This document shows, piece after piece, positions 24,617-33,547 of a DNA stretch of 42,579 bases (position 1 is the first letter of the stretch; each line of letters begins with the position of its first letter). The stretch is from positions 1-42,579 of the forward strand of contig PFAM01000012.1 in assembly GCA_002778705.1 (NCBI GenBank), in the 5' to 3' direction. The notes below the pieces were generated by a model that saw nothing but the letters and a program-made list of their open reading frames with translations, had not been told where the DNA came from and made no database searches. This DNA is from Candidatus Falkowbacteria bacterium CG10_big_fil_rev_8_21_14_0_10_37_14. Its GTDB lineage: Bacteria > Patescibacteriota > Patescibacteriia > Patescibacteriales > Patescibacteriaceae. A program made the position numbers and the translations under genes.

Positions 24617-25444
24617 ATGCAAAATATCACTATTATTAGGCCTAAAGATCACTTCCGTTGGAGTGATTTATCTAAATTGTGGGAATACCACGAGCTTTTG
24701 TATTACTTAACTTGGCGAGATTTAAAAGTTCGCTATAAGCAAACGATTGTCGGTGTGGCCTGGGTGGTGTTTCAGCCCTTTGTGTCTATGGTGGTATTTA
24801 GCGTAATTTTTGGCCAATTAGCTGGTATTCCTTCGGATGGCGTGCCTTATCCTATTTTTGTGTTTATTGGTTTGTTATTTTGGCAATTCTTCGCTTCGGC
24901 ATTATCGGATATATCTAATTGTTTGATTAATAACCAGCATATCATTAGCAAGGTTTATTTTCCTAGGGTATTGTTGCCTATTTCTTTGATTTTAACGCGC
25001 TTGGTAGACTTCGCTGTAGCAGCTTTGATTTTAGTAGGCTTAATGATATATTATCGCTTTATGCCTAATATTTGGGTAGGGCTAGCTATTTTCCCGTTGC
25101 TGTTGGCTATGACTTTTGCTGCCTGTTTAGGTTTTGGGCTGTTTTTAGCGGCATTGAATGTAAAATATCGGGACGTGAGGTTTATTTTGCCATTTTTTAT
25201 ACAGATAATGATGTATTTGACGCCGGTGGTGTATTCCACTACGATTGTGGGACACAAACACGCTTGGATTTTTGCTTTTAATCCGATGTCTAGTGTAATT
25301 AAGAATGCACGCTCGGCTTTTTTGGGTGTCTGGCAGGTTAATTGGTTGGAGCTTGGACTATCCACGGCGGTGTGCTTGGTGGCCTTGGCGATTGGTTGGG
25401 CGTATTTTAGAAAAGTAGAGAAAGATAGTGTAGACTTGATGTGA
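24617..25444 (+). CDS. wzm: Polysaccharide ABC transporter permease (Wzm-like)
   Basis: A 275-residue ABC-2 permease with six hydrophobic segments. The N-terminal cytoplasmic helix LLYYLTWRDLKVRYKQTIVG and the segment WVVFQPFVSMVVFSVIFG are characteristic of RfbA/Wzm/TagG exporters of lipid-linked glycans. It moves a finished polysaccharide across the cytoplasmic membrane together with the ATPase encoded directly downstream (one base apart). The gene symbol follows the family; no local name is known. Confidence 0.92.
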   Translation: MQNITIIRPKDHFRWSDLSKLWEYHELLYYLTWRDLKVRYKQTIVGVAWVVFQPFVSMVVFSVIFGQLAGIPSDGVPYPIFVFIGLLFWQFFASALSDISNCLINNQHIISKVYFPRVLLPISLILTRLVDFAVAALILVGLMIYYRFMPNIWVGLAIFPLLLAMTFAACLGFGLFLAALNVKYRDVRFILPFFIQIMMYLTPVVYSTTIVGHKHAWIFAFNPMSSVIKNARSAFLGVWQVNWLELGLSTAVCLVALAIGWAYFRKVEKDSVDLM

Positions 25445-25445
25445 T

Positions 25446-26201
25446 ATGACAAAAACAATAGAAGTAAAAAATATTGGAAAAAAATATAGAATTTCTCATG
25501 AAAGTCAGTTTTTTAATACCTTTCGTGATAAATTGGCGCACCCGATACAATCTATAAAGCAAATAAAAATACCTAAAGAGGACTTTTGGGCATTAACGGA
25601 TGTTAGTTTTGAGGTGGAAGAGGGTGATGTTTTAGGAATTATCGGGTCTAATGGGTCAGGTAAGTCCACACTTTTGAAAATATTATCACGCATCACTCCG
25701 CCAACCAAAGGCGAAGCAGTGATGAAAGGGCGGGTGGCTAGTCTTTTAGAAGTGGGCACCGGCTTTCATCCGGAACTTACTGGTCGAGAAAATATTTATT
25801 TATCGGGCATTATTTTAGGCATGAAAAAGGTGGAGATTAAAAAGCATTTTGATGAGATTGTAGAGTTTGCTGGAGTCGAGAAGTTTTTGGACACGCCGGT
25901 CAAAAGGTATTCTAGCGGGATGCTGGTACGTCTCGGTTTTGCGGTCGCGGCGCATCTGGACTCAGAAATCTTAATCGTGGATGAAGTGCTAGCTGTCGGT
26001 GATGCCGAATTTCAAAAAAAGTGTCTGGGGAAGATGGATGATTTGTCAAAAAGCGGGGATAGGACTATATTATTCGTAAGCCATGATATTAATGCTGTCC
26101 AGACTATTTGTAATAAAGGAGTGTGTTTGAAATCAGGCTTAGTTATGAAACAGGGCCTTGTTAATGAGGTTGCGGAGTTTTATAGAAATATCAAAAATTA
26201 G
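25446..26201 (+). CDS. wzt: Polysaccharide ABC transporter ATPase (Wzt-like, short form)
   Basis: A 251-residue ATPase. Walker [10 protein letters not shown], the family-typical [20 protein letters not shown], signature [15 protein letters not shown], Walker [14 protein letters not shown] and the H-loop LFVSHD are all present. The C-terminal carbohydrate-binding domain of long Wzt proteins is missing, so export is not expected to depend on recognition of a capped chain end. It is paired with the Wzm-like permease. Sixteen bases separate it from gmd. Confidence 0.93.
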   Translation: MTKTIEVKNIGKKYRISHESQFFNTFRDKLAHPIQSIKQIKIPKEDFWALTDVSFEVEEGDVLGIIGSNGSGKSTLLKILSRITPPTKGEAVMKGRVASLLEVGTGFHPELTGRENIYLSGIILGMKKVEIKKHFDEIVEFAGVEKFLDTPVKRYSSGMLVRLGFAVAAHLDSEILIVDEVLAVGDAEFQKKCLGKMDDLSKSGDRTILFVSHDINAVQTICNKGVCLKSGLVMKQGLVNEVAEFYRNIKN

Positions 26202-26217
26202 ATTTATCAATAAGTGT

Positions 26218-27294
26218 ATGCAGAAAAAAGCTTTAATAACTGGCGTGACCGGACAAGACGGCTCTTATTTAGCGGAGTTATTATTAGAAAAGGGTTACCA
26301 GGTCTACGGAATACAAAGACGATCAAGTACTCCCAATTCAATCCGCGTGGATCATTTATACGATGATGAGTATAACAAAAATTTTATCACCATTTATGGA
26401 GATCTTGGTGATAGCGCTAGTATTTATCGTATATTACAAGAGGTTAGGCCTGATGAGGTGTATAATCTTGGAGCGCAAAGTCATGTGGGTGTTAGTTTTG
26501 ATGTACCTGAATACACCGCCGACATAACAGGGTTAGGTTCTTTAAGAATATTAGAAGCTTTGCGTAATTTAAAGTTGCCAGCTCGATATTATCAAGCAAG
26601 TTCTTCGGAAATGTTTGGTAAGGTTTTAGCGACTCCACAAAACTTAAACACTCCTTTTAATCCGCAATCACCTTATGGTGCTTCAAAAATGTTTGCTTTT
26701 TATATGACAAAGGTATATCGCCAGAGTTACGGTATTTTTGCGTCCAACGGCATACTATTTAATCACGAATCTCCTAGAAGAGGAATAAATTTTGTGACTC
26801 GTAAAATAAGTTTAGGTCTCGCTCGGGTAAAATTAGGTATCCAAAAAGAATTGAGACTGGGTAATTTGGACTCTAAAAGAGATTGGGGGTATTCCAAGGA
26901 TTATGTTGAGGGTATTTGGAGAATTCTCCAACATCATGAGGCTGATGATTTTTTATTGGCTACTGGTGAAACCAGAACGGTGAGAGAATTTGTAGAGGAG
27001 GTGGCTAAACATTTAGATATGAATATCGTATGGAGTGGTAAAGGCACAGAAGAACAGGGCATTGACTATAATACTGGGCAAGTTATCGTGGCTATAGACC
27101 CAGCTTATTTTAGGCCATCTGAGGTTGATTTATTGTTAGGTAATTCGGAAAAAGCACGTGAAGTTTTAGGCTGGCAACCTAAGGTAACGTTTAAAGCGCT
27201 AGCACAGTTGATGGCAGAAGAGGATTTTAAAATTGCTCAAGCTGAGGTTGTAGCTGGGAAAAAAATAAATTTAAGCAAATATCAGATAAAATAG
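26218..27294 (+). CDS. gmd: GDP-mannose 4,6-dehydratase
   Basis: A 358-residue short-chain dehydratase that turns GDP-D-mannose into GDP-4-keto-6-deoxy-D-mannose. From ATG 26218 the N-terminus is the NADP-binding [19 protein letters not shown]; longer in-frame starts overlap the exporter gene and are not needed. Catalytic residues are in SSSEMFG (128-134) and the Tyr153-x3-Lys157 pair in [15 protein letters not shown] is a gmd hallmark. The product feeds either GDP-L-fucose, GDP-rhamnose or GDP-perosamine. The next genes (cupin, aminotransferase, acyltransferase) suggest an amino sugar such as perosamine. Confidence 0.96.
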   Translation: MQKKALITGVTGQDGSYLAELLLEKGYQVYGIQRRSSTPNSIRVDHLYDDEYNKNFITIYGDLGDSASIYRILQEVRPDEVYNLGAQSHVGVSFDVPEYTADITGLGSLRILEALRNLKLPARYYQASSSEMFGKVLATPQNLNTPFNPQSPYGASKMFAFYMTKVYRQSYGIFASNGILFNHESPRRGINFVTRKISLGLARVKLGIQKELRLGNLDSKRDWGYSKDYVEGIWRILQHHEADDFLLATGETRTVREFVEEVAKHLDMNIVWSGKGTEEQGIDYNTGQVIVAIDPAYFRPSEVDLLLGNSEKAREVLGWQPKVTFKALAQLMAEEDFKIAQAEVVAGKKINLSKYQIK

Positions 27295-27311
27295 AAAATT
27301 TTTAGAATTAT

Positions 27312-27692
27312 ATGGATAAAATATTTTATAATCAGGAACTCGTTGGTTTTAAGTTGGAATCTGTTGCCCCAGGATCAGTCCCCATAACTGAAGAAAATCA
27401 ACCTCTGCAGATTGTGTCCCTAAAACATCCTAAGGGAACATACTTGAAGGCTCATAGGCATGCTCCCAAGCATCGAGAGACTGAATGTCTGCAAGAATGT
27501 TTAGTGGTCAGAAAAGGTAATGTGCGTATTGATGTTTATAGTTCTGACGGTGTGTTTATTAAGGCTATAGAGCTTTCCGCGGGTCAGATTTATGTGTCTG
27601 TGTCTGGCGGAATCGGTATAAATATTTTGGAAGATGCTGAAATTTTTGAATTTAAAAATGGACCCTTTGTTGAGGATAAAGTGCTAATATGA
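27312..27692 (+). CDS. Small cupin protein of the sugar-modification cluster
   Basis: A 126-residue single-domain cupin. The metal-site motif is seen in HRHAPKHRETECLQECLVV with His residues and Glu, followed by a small Gly-rich strand pattern GNVRIDVYSSDG and GGIGINILEDAEIFEFKNGPF. Such proteins recur next to nucleotide-sugar genes; some relatives are sugar 3,4-ketoisomerases (FdtA/WxcM), others have no proven function. The last base of its stop codon region overlaps the start of the aminotransferase (ATGA overlap), so translation is coupled. I do not assign a reaction. Confidence 0.65.
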   Translation: MDKIFYNQELVGFKLESVAPGSVPITEENQPLQIVSLKHPKGTYLKAHRHAPKHRETECLQECLVVRKGNVRIDVYSSDGVFIKAIELSAGQIYVSVSGGIGINILEDAEIFEFKNGPFVEDKVLI

Positions 27693-28780
27693 CAGAGCAG
27701 AGTTTTATTAATCAAATGGAGCCTTGGTATGGAGATGAAGAGATTGAGGCTATAAATAACTACCTAAAAGAAGGCGGTTGGTTGATGGAGTTTAAAAAAA
27801 CTCAGGAACTTGAAAAAATAATTGCGAATTTTGTTGGTTCAAAGTACTGCAGTATTTTGCCGAATGGCACTATTAGTTTGTTCCTTGCTCTAAAAGCTTT
27901 AAATATTGGGATTGGTGATGAGGTTATTGTTCCAGACTATACTATGATTGCTACACCAAACGCTGTTGTTTGGTCAGGTGCAACGCCAGTTTTTGTGGAT
28001 ATTGATGATTCGATGTGTTTAGATATTGAAAGAGTGCGAGATGCTATTACTGATCGGACTAGGGCCGTGATGCATGTTAGTATTAATGGGAGAGCTGGAG
28101 AATTAATTAATTTAAAAAAGCTATGTGAAGAAAAGGGTTTATTTTTAATCGAAGACGCAGCGCAATCACTAGGCTCTTTTTTTGCAGGTAAACATTTGGG
28201 TACATATGGACATATTGGTAGCTTTTCTTTCAGTGTGCCGAAGATTATTACGATGGGCCAGGGAGGGGCGTTAGTGACTGATGATCGGCATTTGTATGAG
28301 AAAATTTGTAAAATAAAAGACTTTGGAAGAATTACTTCTGGCGTTGATATTCATGATGAAATGGGTTGGAATTTTAAATACACTGATTTGCAAGCTGTAT
28401 TTGGTATTGAACAAATGAAAAAGCTTGATTGTAGAATAATCCGTAAGAAAGAAATAGCTAAACTGTATCATGAGTTATTGAGCGGAGTCGTTGAAGTTAA
28501 GTTTATCCCAACAAATTTAGACATGGTTGCGCCGTGGTTTTTTGAAATATTAGTGCCTAATCCCACGGAGCTAAAAGAATACTTAAAAACTCAAAATATT
28601 GGATCGAGGTTGTTTTATCCAGCTGTGCACACTCAGAAAATATATAAGTGGGTTAAGGGCGACTTTCCGCAGGCAATTGATTTTGCAGCACATGGGTTAT
28701 GGTTGCCGTCAGCCAGCCAGTTGGCTAATAGTCAAATTGAGTATGTCTGCGCAAGAATCATTGAATTTTATCATAAATAA
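27689..28780 (+). CDS. DegT/DnrJ/EryC1-type sugar aminotransferase
   Basis: A 363-residue PLP-dependent aminotransferase acting on a keto sugar nucleotide. PLP-site features are Asp156 and Gln159 in IEDAAQSLG and the Schiff-base Lys185 in FSVPKIITMGQGG; NGTISLFLALKAL binds the phosphate. With gmd two genes upstream, GDP-perosamine synthase (4-amination of GDP-4-keto-6-deoxymannose) is the likeliest role. The active-site loop HVSINGRAG differs from the usual HxYG in perosamine synthases, so the substrate could be another. It ends the gmd-cupin-aminotransferase unit. Confidence 0.85.
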   Translation: MTEQSFINQMEPWYGDEEIEAINNYLKEGGWLMEFKKTQELEKIIANFVGSKYCSILPNGTISLFLALKALNIGIGDEVIVPDYTMIATPNAVVWSGATPVFVDIDDSMCLDIERVRDAITDRTRAVMHVSINGRAGELINLKKLCEEKGLFLIEDAAQSLGSFFAGKHLGTYGHIGSFSFSVPKIITMGQGGALVTDDRHLYEKICKIKDFGRITSGVDIHDEMGWNFKYTDLQAVFGIEQMKKLDCRIIRKKEIAKLYHELLSGVVEVKFIPTNLDMVAPWFFEILVPNPTELKEYLKTQNIGSRLFYPAVHTQKIYKWVKGDFPQAIDFAAHGLWLPSASQLANSQIEYVCARIIEFYHK

Positions 28781-28801
28781 TCTTAAAATTCACAAATATT
28801 A

Positions 28802-28830
28802 TTGACTTTTTGAGAAAATAGGTGTAGATT
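28802..28830 (+). promoter_or_regulatory. Promoter for the acyltransferase gene
   Basis: TTGACT (28802-28807), 17-base spacer, TAGATT (28825-28830). Predicted start near 28837. The leader contains a perfect 7-bp hairpin TCATTTG-CAA-CAAATGA (28861-28877) that overlaps the first two bases of the Shine-Dalgarno GAGGTGA (28876-28882). Confidence 0.55.
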
Positions 28831-28886
28831 TTTTTAATGTTCTTTACAGTGTTTTTTTGTTCATTTGCAACAAATGAGGTGATTTC

Positions 28887-29444
28887 ATGAATTTAATGGA
28901 AACTGATTTTAAGTATTTATTGAAGTCATTTGGGGAAGACGTCTTTATTAGTGATAAAGCTGAGATAAAGCGTCCGCATTTGGTTTCTGTTGGTAGCCAC
29001 GTTGCTATAGATAGTGGGTTTTATATGACGACTGGCGCAAGTATAGGTGATTACATTCACATTGCTCCTCAAATTACCGTGATTGGTGGCCAAAAAGTTA
29101 AATTGATTATGAATCATTTTACAACCATTGCTGCCGGTAGTAGGATTATATGTGGCAGTGACAATCACCTAGGAGCAGGTCTTGTGGGGCCAACTATACC
29201 AGAAGAGTACAAGGATGAGATTACTTTTGCTGATGTAGTTTTTGAAATGTTTGCAAGTGTTGGAACTAATGCCGTGATTTTACCCGGAGTTATTTTGGGT
29301 GAAGGATCTGTGGTTGGGGCTTGTTCTCTGATTTCTAAAAATACTGAGCCTTGGACTATTTACGTTGGTGTGCCGGCTCGCCCATTTAAAGAAAGAAAAA
29401 GGGACAAAATGTTGGAATATGCTAAAAAAATGGGCTATTTATAA
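28887..29444 (+). CDS. Hexapeptide-repeat sugar acyltransferase
   Basis: A 185-residue left-handed beta-helix protein. The isoleucine-patch pattern repeats through ISDKAEIKRPHLVSVGSHVAID, IGDYIHIAPQITVIG and VGTNAVILPGVILGEGSVVGA, ending in the typical YVGVPARPFKERKRD. It resembles O- or N-acetyltransferases of deoxy-sugar metabolism; in this cluster it may acetylate the amino sugar made by the aminotransferase upstream. Unlike its neighbours it has its own promoter, a good Shine-Dalgarno and a terminator, and so seems to be a single-gene unit. Confidence 0.82.
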   Translation: MNLMETDFKYLLKSFGEDVFISDKAEIKRPHLVSVGSHVAIDSGFYMTTGASIGDYIHIAPQITVIGGQKVKLIMNHFTTIAAGSRIICGSDNHLGAGLVGPTIPEEYKDEITFADVVFEMFASVGTNAVILPGVILGEGSVVGACSLISKNTEPWTIYVGVPARPFKERKRDKMLEYAKKMGYL

Positions 29445-29462
29445 TTAGTTTGTACGAGATTT

Positions 29463-29492
29463 ACGAGATTGATGTTTACAATCTCGTTTTTT
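29463..29492 (+). terminator. Terminator after the acyltransferase gene
   Basis: Perfect 9-bp stem ACGAGATTG/CAATCTCGT with a 7-base loop and a run of six T residues. An extra ACGAGAT lies just upstream (29454-29460). Confidence 0.9.
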
Positions 29493-29535
29493 ATTAGTAA
29501 TATTAAATAAGGAGTGTTAATTTTATTTTGAGGGT

Positions 29536-30690
29536 ATGAAAAAATATAAGATATTCTTAGTTGTTGATGGTCGTGCTACCCCTAAGGATGATAATAGAAT
29601 GTGGCTTAAAAATTTATATGAGCCTTTAGTTGCTCTTGGTCATAAAGTTGTGCTATTTGATATAGCTGATTTTGAGAACAAACATGAGGTCTCGTGTATG
29701 TCTCCCGAAGCTAAGGAGTTATTATCTAATGAGTTACCTATTTATTTTGACCAAGCTAATCAAGAGTATGAGTTTGATATTTTTTTGTCATATTTGCACA
29801 CCAAGCAAATACATCCCGATGCCTACGGTCAAATAGCTAAGCAATTGTATACAATAAATTATTCAACAAATTTTCACCAGTTCGATATTTATAAAGATAT
29901 CTCTAAGCACGCTAATTTAAATTTGTTTGCCACTAAGATAGCTAAGGACGGTTATGATAAACTAGGTGTTAAAAGTTATTGGATGCCTTTTGCCGCTAAT
30001 GAGGAATTTTGTGCCAGCTCCGAAGTTAAAAATGATAAAGTCGTGTTTATAGGATCTGCTTATGGCTATAGACCTTATTTGTTTTGGAGAGCGTTACAAC
30101 TAGGTGTAGATTTAAATATTTATGGCGTCGGCTGGTTAAAGGACTTTAAAAGTATCAAAGAAAAGCTGGTCAATAAAAAGGGTTTATTACGGCTTATCGT
30201 TGACTTGCCGAGTATCACCTCTATAAATAGACGTTTGATTAAATTTGATCAGTATAATAGAGAGGCAATTATAAGGAAGATTAATTTAGATTTTCCTGAA
30301 GCGATCAATAATGCCGTTAGTGATGTTGATTATTTTAAAATTATTTCGGAAGCCGCTATTGTGCTGAATATCCAATCAGCTCGCTATAATTTTGATGTAT
30401 TGAATCCGCACGTTCTCTTTGGCACAAACTTAAGAGATTTTGAAATTACAGCTCGAGGATCTTTTTTGTTGTCGCAACACTCTGAAGAGATGGGAGAATT
30501 ATTTAATGTTGGTAGTGAAGTAGTAACTTATCATGATGAATTTGATTTAGCCGAAAAGGCTAAGTACTATTTAAAGCATGGCTCAGAAAGAGAGGAAATT
30601 GCTAAACGTGGTCACGAAAGATGTTTAAGGGATCATACGTGGAAAAAAAGATTTGATGATCTATTTTTTTACATTGATAAATTAGTTTAG
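29536..30690 (+). CDS. CgeB-like glycosyltransferase
   Basis: A 384-residue protein of GT-B type. The N-terminal part (KIFLVVDGRA; LYEPLVALGHKVVLFD) and the C-terminal half (IVLNIQSA; FEITARGSFLLS; LAEKAKYYLKHGSEREEIAKRGHER, given as landmarks) match the CgeB / glycosyltransferase-1-type proteins that add sugars to surface glycans or proteins. The donor cannot be read. It stands first in an AT-rich run of glycan genes. The GAGGG just upstream of the ATG is too close for a normal ribosome-binding site. Confidence 0.8.
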   Translation: MKKYKIFLVVDGRATPKDDNRMWLKNLYEPLVALGHKVVLFDIADFENKHEVSCMSPEAKELLSNELPIYFDQANQEYEFDIFLSYLHTKQIHPDAYGQIAKQLYTINYSTNFHQFDIYKDISKHANLNLFATKIAKDGYDKLGVKSYWMPFAANEEFCASSEVKNDKVVFIGSAYGYRPYLFWRALQLGVDLNIYGVGWLKDFKSIKEKLVNKKGLLRLIVDLPSITSINRRLIKFDQYNREAIIRKINLDFPEAINNAVSDVDYFKIISEAAIVLNIQSARYNFDVLNPHVLFGTNLRDFEITARGSFLLSQHSEEMGELFNVGSEVVTYHDEFDLAEKAKYYLKHGSEREEIAKRGHERCLRDHTWKKRFDDLFFYIDKLV

Positions 30691-30720
30691 TGAAATATTT
30701 TGTATTTAGATATATTTCAC
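30690..30720 (+). terminator. Possible weak terminator or leader hairpin
   Basis: A 9-bp stem GTGAAATAT/ATATTTCAC with a 13-base loop, directly at the stop codon of the CgeB-like gene. It is AT-rich and has no good T run, so it may not terminate. Confidence 0.3.
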
Positions 30721-30792
30721 CTGTTATTTTGCGGATAATTCTATTAATGAATGGTTATAAAGTGTTTGTGAAAGTTCTATTAATAAAAAAAT

Positions 30793-31617
30793 ATGTATTC
30801 TTGCTCTGGTGACCTTGAAAGAAATAATCGTATTTTAGTGTCAGTTATTATACCGACATACAATTCGGCTAAGTATATAAAAAATGCGATTAATTCAGCA
30901 TTGGAGCAGACCACACCTCCTTGTGAAATTGTGGTGATTGATGACGGGTCTGTTGATAACACCGATTACGTTGTGAAGTCTTATGTTGAATCAAAAAAAA
31001 TAATATATATAAAAAAACAAAATGGTGGCGCGGCTTCAGCTAGAAATCTTGGGCTGTTAGTTACTAGAGGTGATTTAATAGCGTTTTTAGATGCTGATGA
31101 TATTTGGGTTAGGGAAAAATTAGAAAAACAAATAAAGTTATTTAAAAATAAAAATGTGGGATTGGTTTATTCTGGAAGATTTTTTTTAGCATCGGAGCGG
31201 TCATTAGATAGTACGCCTTTATTTAGTGGAAAAGTTACAGGATTGTTGATAAAAAATAATTTCATTACTAATTCCAGCGTTGTTGTGTGTAAGGATATTA
31301 TTAGTTTGGCGGGGGTTTTTCGTGAAGAAGATAGGTTTAAAGCTATTGAAGATTATGATCTATGGCTTAGAATCTCTCTTTTGTGTGATATCGCTTATGT
31401 AAACGATGCTTTGGTAGGTTATAGAATTCATGATGAACAAATATCAAATATTAATTATGCAGCCATTGTAAAAAACGTAATAAAGTTTTATTTTTATATG
31501 TTTTTGGATGTAAATTATAGAAATTTTCGTTTTTTGATTTTTGTTAAGATTTTGCAGAATCTTAAAGAATATATTATGAGACTAATAAAATTTAACACCC
31601 CTTATGTTAAAAGATAA
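30793..31617 (+). CDS. Family 2 glycosyltransferase
   Basis: A 274-residue GT-A enzyme. The family opening VSVIIPTYNSAKYIKNAI (from about residue 16) is followed by IVVIDDGSVDNT, the GGAASARNLG motif and the metal-binding FLDADD (98-103), with ED at EDYDLWLR as the likely catalytic base. It transfers a sugar from a nucleotide donor. The gene is strongly AT-rich with long A runs, unlike the flanking housekeeping genes. Its stop overlaps the probable start of the next gene by 14 bases. Confidence 0.88.
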   Translation: MYSCSGDLERNNRILVSVIIPTYNSAKYIKNAINSALEQTTPPCEIVVIDDGSVDNTDYVVKSYVESKKIIYIKKQNGGAASARNLGLLVTRGDLIAFLDADDIWVREKLEKQIKLFKNKNVGLVYSGRFFLASERSLDSTPLFSGKVTGLLIKNNFITNSSVVVCKDIISLAGVFREEDRFKAIEDYDLWLRISLLCDIAYVNDALVGYRIHDEQISNINYAAIVKNVIKFYFYMFLDVNYRNFRFLIFVKILQNLKEYIMRLIKFNTPYVKR

Positions 31618-32286
31618 ATTAAGGTATTTTTTTAATAATAATGATTTGATAAAAAGTCATAGCACTGGTTTATTTGAAGTTGACACTTGGAAACTTTCCT
31701 GGTTTGTTACAAAAAAATATTACCAATTTCAGGTTTTCATCCTTACCCTTTGGACGAATTAATGTTGATGACCGCTTCCGTTGTGTATTTTAAGCCAACT
31801 CATATTTTTGATTGGGGAACGTATGTTGGAAAGTCGGCGAGAATTTTTTATGAAATTGTTAGATTTTATAAATTAAAATCTGAAATTCATTCTATTGATT
31901 TGCCAGATGATATTTTACGTGTTGAAAACCCAGGTAAAAATAGAGGACGGATGGTTAGAGGCAAAAAAAATGTTTTTTTACATCAAGGTGATGGGGTGCA
32001 AAAATCTTTAGAAATACTTAATAATAAAAACGTGGATGCTAGGCCTTTATTTTTCGTTGACGGTGATCATTCTTTTCGGGTTGTCTCTTCAGAGTTGAGT
32101 GTAATTAAAAAATCTTTTCCTAATGCTCCAATTTTAGTTCATGACACTTTTTATCAATTACCGGTCGCGGGCTATAATACGGGACCATATTCAGCTGTTA
32201 AAGAGCTGATTTCTGATGGTTATATAAATATTTCAACTCAGATGGGGTTGCCAGGAATGACCTTGTTGTATAAATTAACTGATTAA
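31604..32286 (+). pseudogene. Methyltransferase-like gene split across two frames at an A7 run (programmed frameshift, slippage or frameshift mutation)
   Basis: ATG 31604 overlaps the previous gene and gives a plausible N-terminus (MLKDKLRYFFNNND, later LFEVDTWKLSWFVTKK) that stops at 31760-31762. The conserved part lies in the -1 frame (ILPISGFHPYPLDELMLM onward) and has no ATG near its beginning. The switch fits the run of seven A at 31711-31717, which in the zero frame is exactly A_AAA_AAA. A -1 shift yields a continuous 227-residue protein. That product looks like a class I SAM-dependent methyltransferase of Methyltransf_24 type: DWGTYVGKSARIF (SAM-binding loop) and FFVDGDHSF with later VHDTFY. 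A TTG-initiated version from 31687 is less convincing. Confidence 0.65.
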
Positions 32287-32288
32287 AA

Positions 32289-33542
32289 ATGAAAATAGCG
32301 CATATTGTTCAAAATTATTATCCATCTGTGGGTGGTATGCAAAGTGTTGTTAAGGAAATTTCTCAACGTCTGGTTGATTTTGGTCATGAAGTAACTGTTT
32401 TAACGTCATTGAATATGGCTAGAAGTAGTAATTATATTAATGGTGTAAAAATTAATAGCTTTAATTTAAAGGGCAATCTTGTTAAGGGTATTGGTGGTTC
32501 CAAGAATGATAAAAACAGATTTATTGATGATATATGTGGAGATTTTGATATTCTGACTATCTTTGCTTCGCAGTACTGGGGAAGTGATATGGCGTTGATG
32601 AATATTGAAAAAATAAAAGCTAAAAAGGTTTTTGTTCCGACTGGTTTTTCCAAGTTAAATGATCCTCTATATCAAAAAAAATATTTTTCTTTAATGCCGG
32701 AATGGTTGAGTAAAATGGATTTAAATATTTTTTTGTCTGTAACTAATCAGGATTATTTGTTTGCCAAAAAATTTAAACTAAACAATAACATTGTTATTCC
32801 CAACGGAGCAAGTGAGTCTGAGTTTAATGGTTTAAAATTGATGGATATGAGACGTGAATTTAATATCACTCCTAATGCTGTGGTTATTTTGCATGTAGGC
32901 GGCCATACTGGTGAAAAGGGGCACAACGAACTTTTTAGGATTTTTGATAAAGCTGAGTTTGGTAGTGATGCGGTGTTAGTTGTTAATGGCAATGATTTTA
33001 ATGATGGATGTAAGATTCAATGTCAAAAGTTTGCTAGCAGAATAAATAAAAGTTTTAAAAACAAAAGAGTTGTTCTGTGTGATTTGCCACGTGAAAAATT
33101 GTTGGCAATGTATCATCAAGCAGATATCTTTTGTTTTCCTAGTAATTTGGAGTGCTCGCCATTGGTTTTGATGGAAGCTATGGCTGCGGGCTTGCCTTTT
33201 TTAAGCTCCGCTTCTGGTAATGCAGAAGAGTTGGTTCGCAATGGTGGCGGAGGTATGATTTTACCAACCCACCCCCGATTATTTGTTAGAAATCAAATCT
33301 CGAATTTTATAAAAATAATAATAAAAAAAATTATTATATTAAACTTAAAGTCTCTGGGTAGTCATGCTAATTATGTATCTGTAGATATTAAAAAGTCTGT
33401 TAAAATATTAAACTATTTCGCCGAAAATTTAGATTTAAGAAGAAAGCTGGGCCTTCAAGGTCGTAGTTATTGGCAGCAATTTTGTACGTGGAATGTTATA
33501 TCTAAGATGTATGAAGAGGCATATTTAAAACTTCTTAAATAG
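32289..33542 (+). CDS. Family 4 glycosyltransferase
   Basis: A 417-residue GT-B enzyme. The N-terminal HIVQNYYPSVGGMQSVVKEIS, the acceptor-domain VFVPTGFS, the donor-domain start VVILHVGGHTGEKGHNELFRIF and the C-terminal ADIFCFPSNLECSPLVLMEAMAAGLPFL (E-x7-E) are all GT4 features; only landmarks are given. Between ILPTHPRLF and VDIKKSVKIL there are some 35 Ile/Lys/Asn-rich residues that GT4 enzymes normally lack. It starts two bases after the split methyltransferase gene. Confidence 0.88.
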   Translation: MKIAHIVQNYYPSVGGMQSVVKEISQRLVDFGHEVTVLTSLNMARSSNYINGVKINSFNLKGNLVKGIGGSKNDKNRFIDDICGDFDILTIFASQYWGSDMALMNIEKIKAKKVFVPTGFSKLNDPLYQKKYFSLMPEWLSKMDLNIFLSVTNQDYLFAKKFKLNNNIVIPNGASESEFNGLKLMDMRREFNITPNAVVILHVGGHTGEKGHNELFRIFDKAEFGSDAVLVVNGNDFNDGCKIQCQKFASRINKSFKNKRVVLCDLPREKLLAMYHQADIFCFPSNLECSPLVLMEAMAAGLPFLSSASGNAEELVRNGGGGMILPTHPRLFVRNQISNFIKIIIKKIIILNLKSLGSHANYVSVDIKKSVKILNYFAENLDLRRKLGLQGRSYWQQFCTWNVISKMYEEAYLKLLK

Positions 33543-33547
33543 CTAAT

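Noticed and set aside
26158-26217. Extended start of gmd inside the ABC ATPase gene
   Set aside because: The extra 20 residues do not match the family, which begins at the NADP-binding strand; ATG 26218 fits.
31687-31716. TTG 31687 as true start of the methyltransferase-like gene
   Set aside because: No ribosome-binding site, the first ten codons have no protein-like match, and the zero frame upstream supplies a continuous N-terminus ending at the slippery site.
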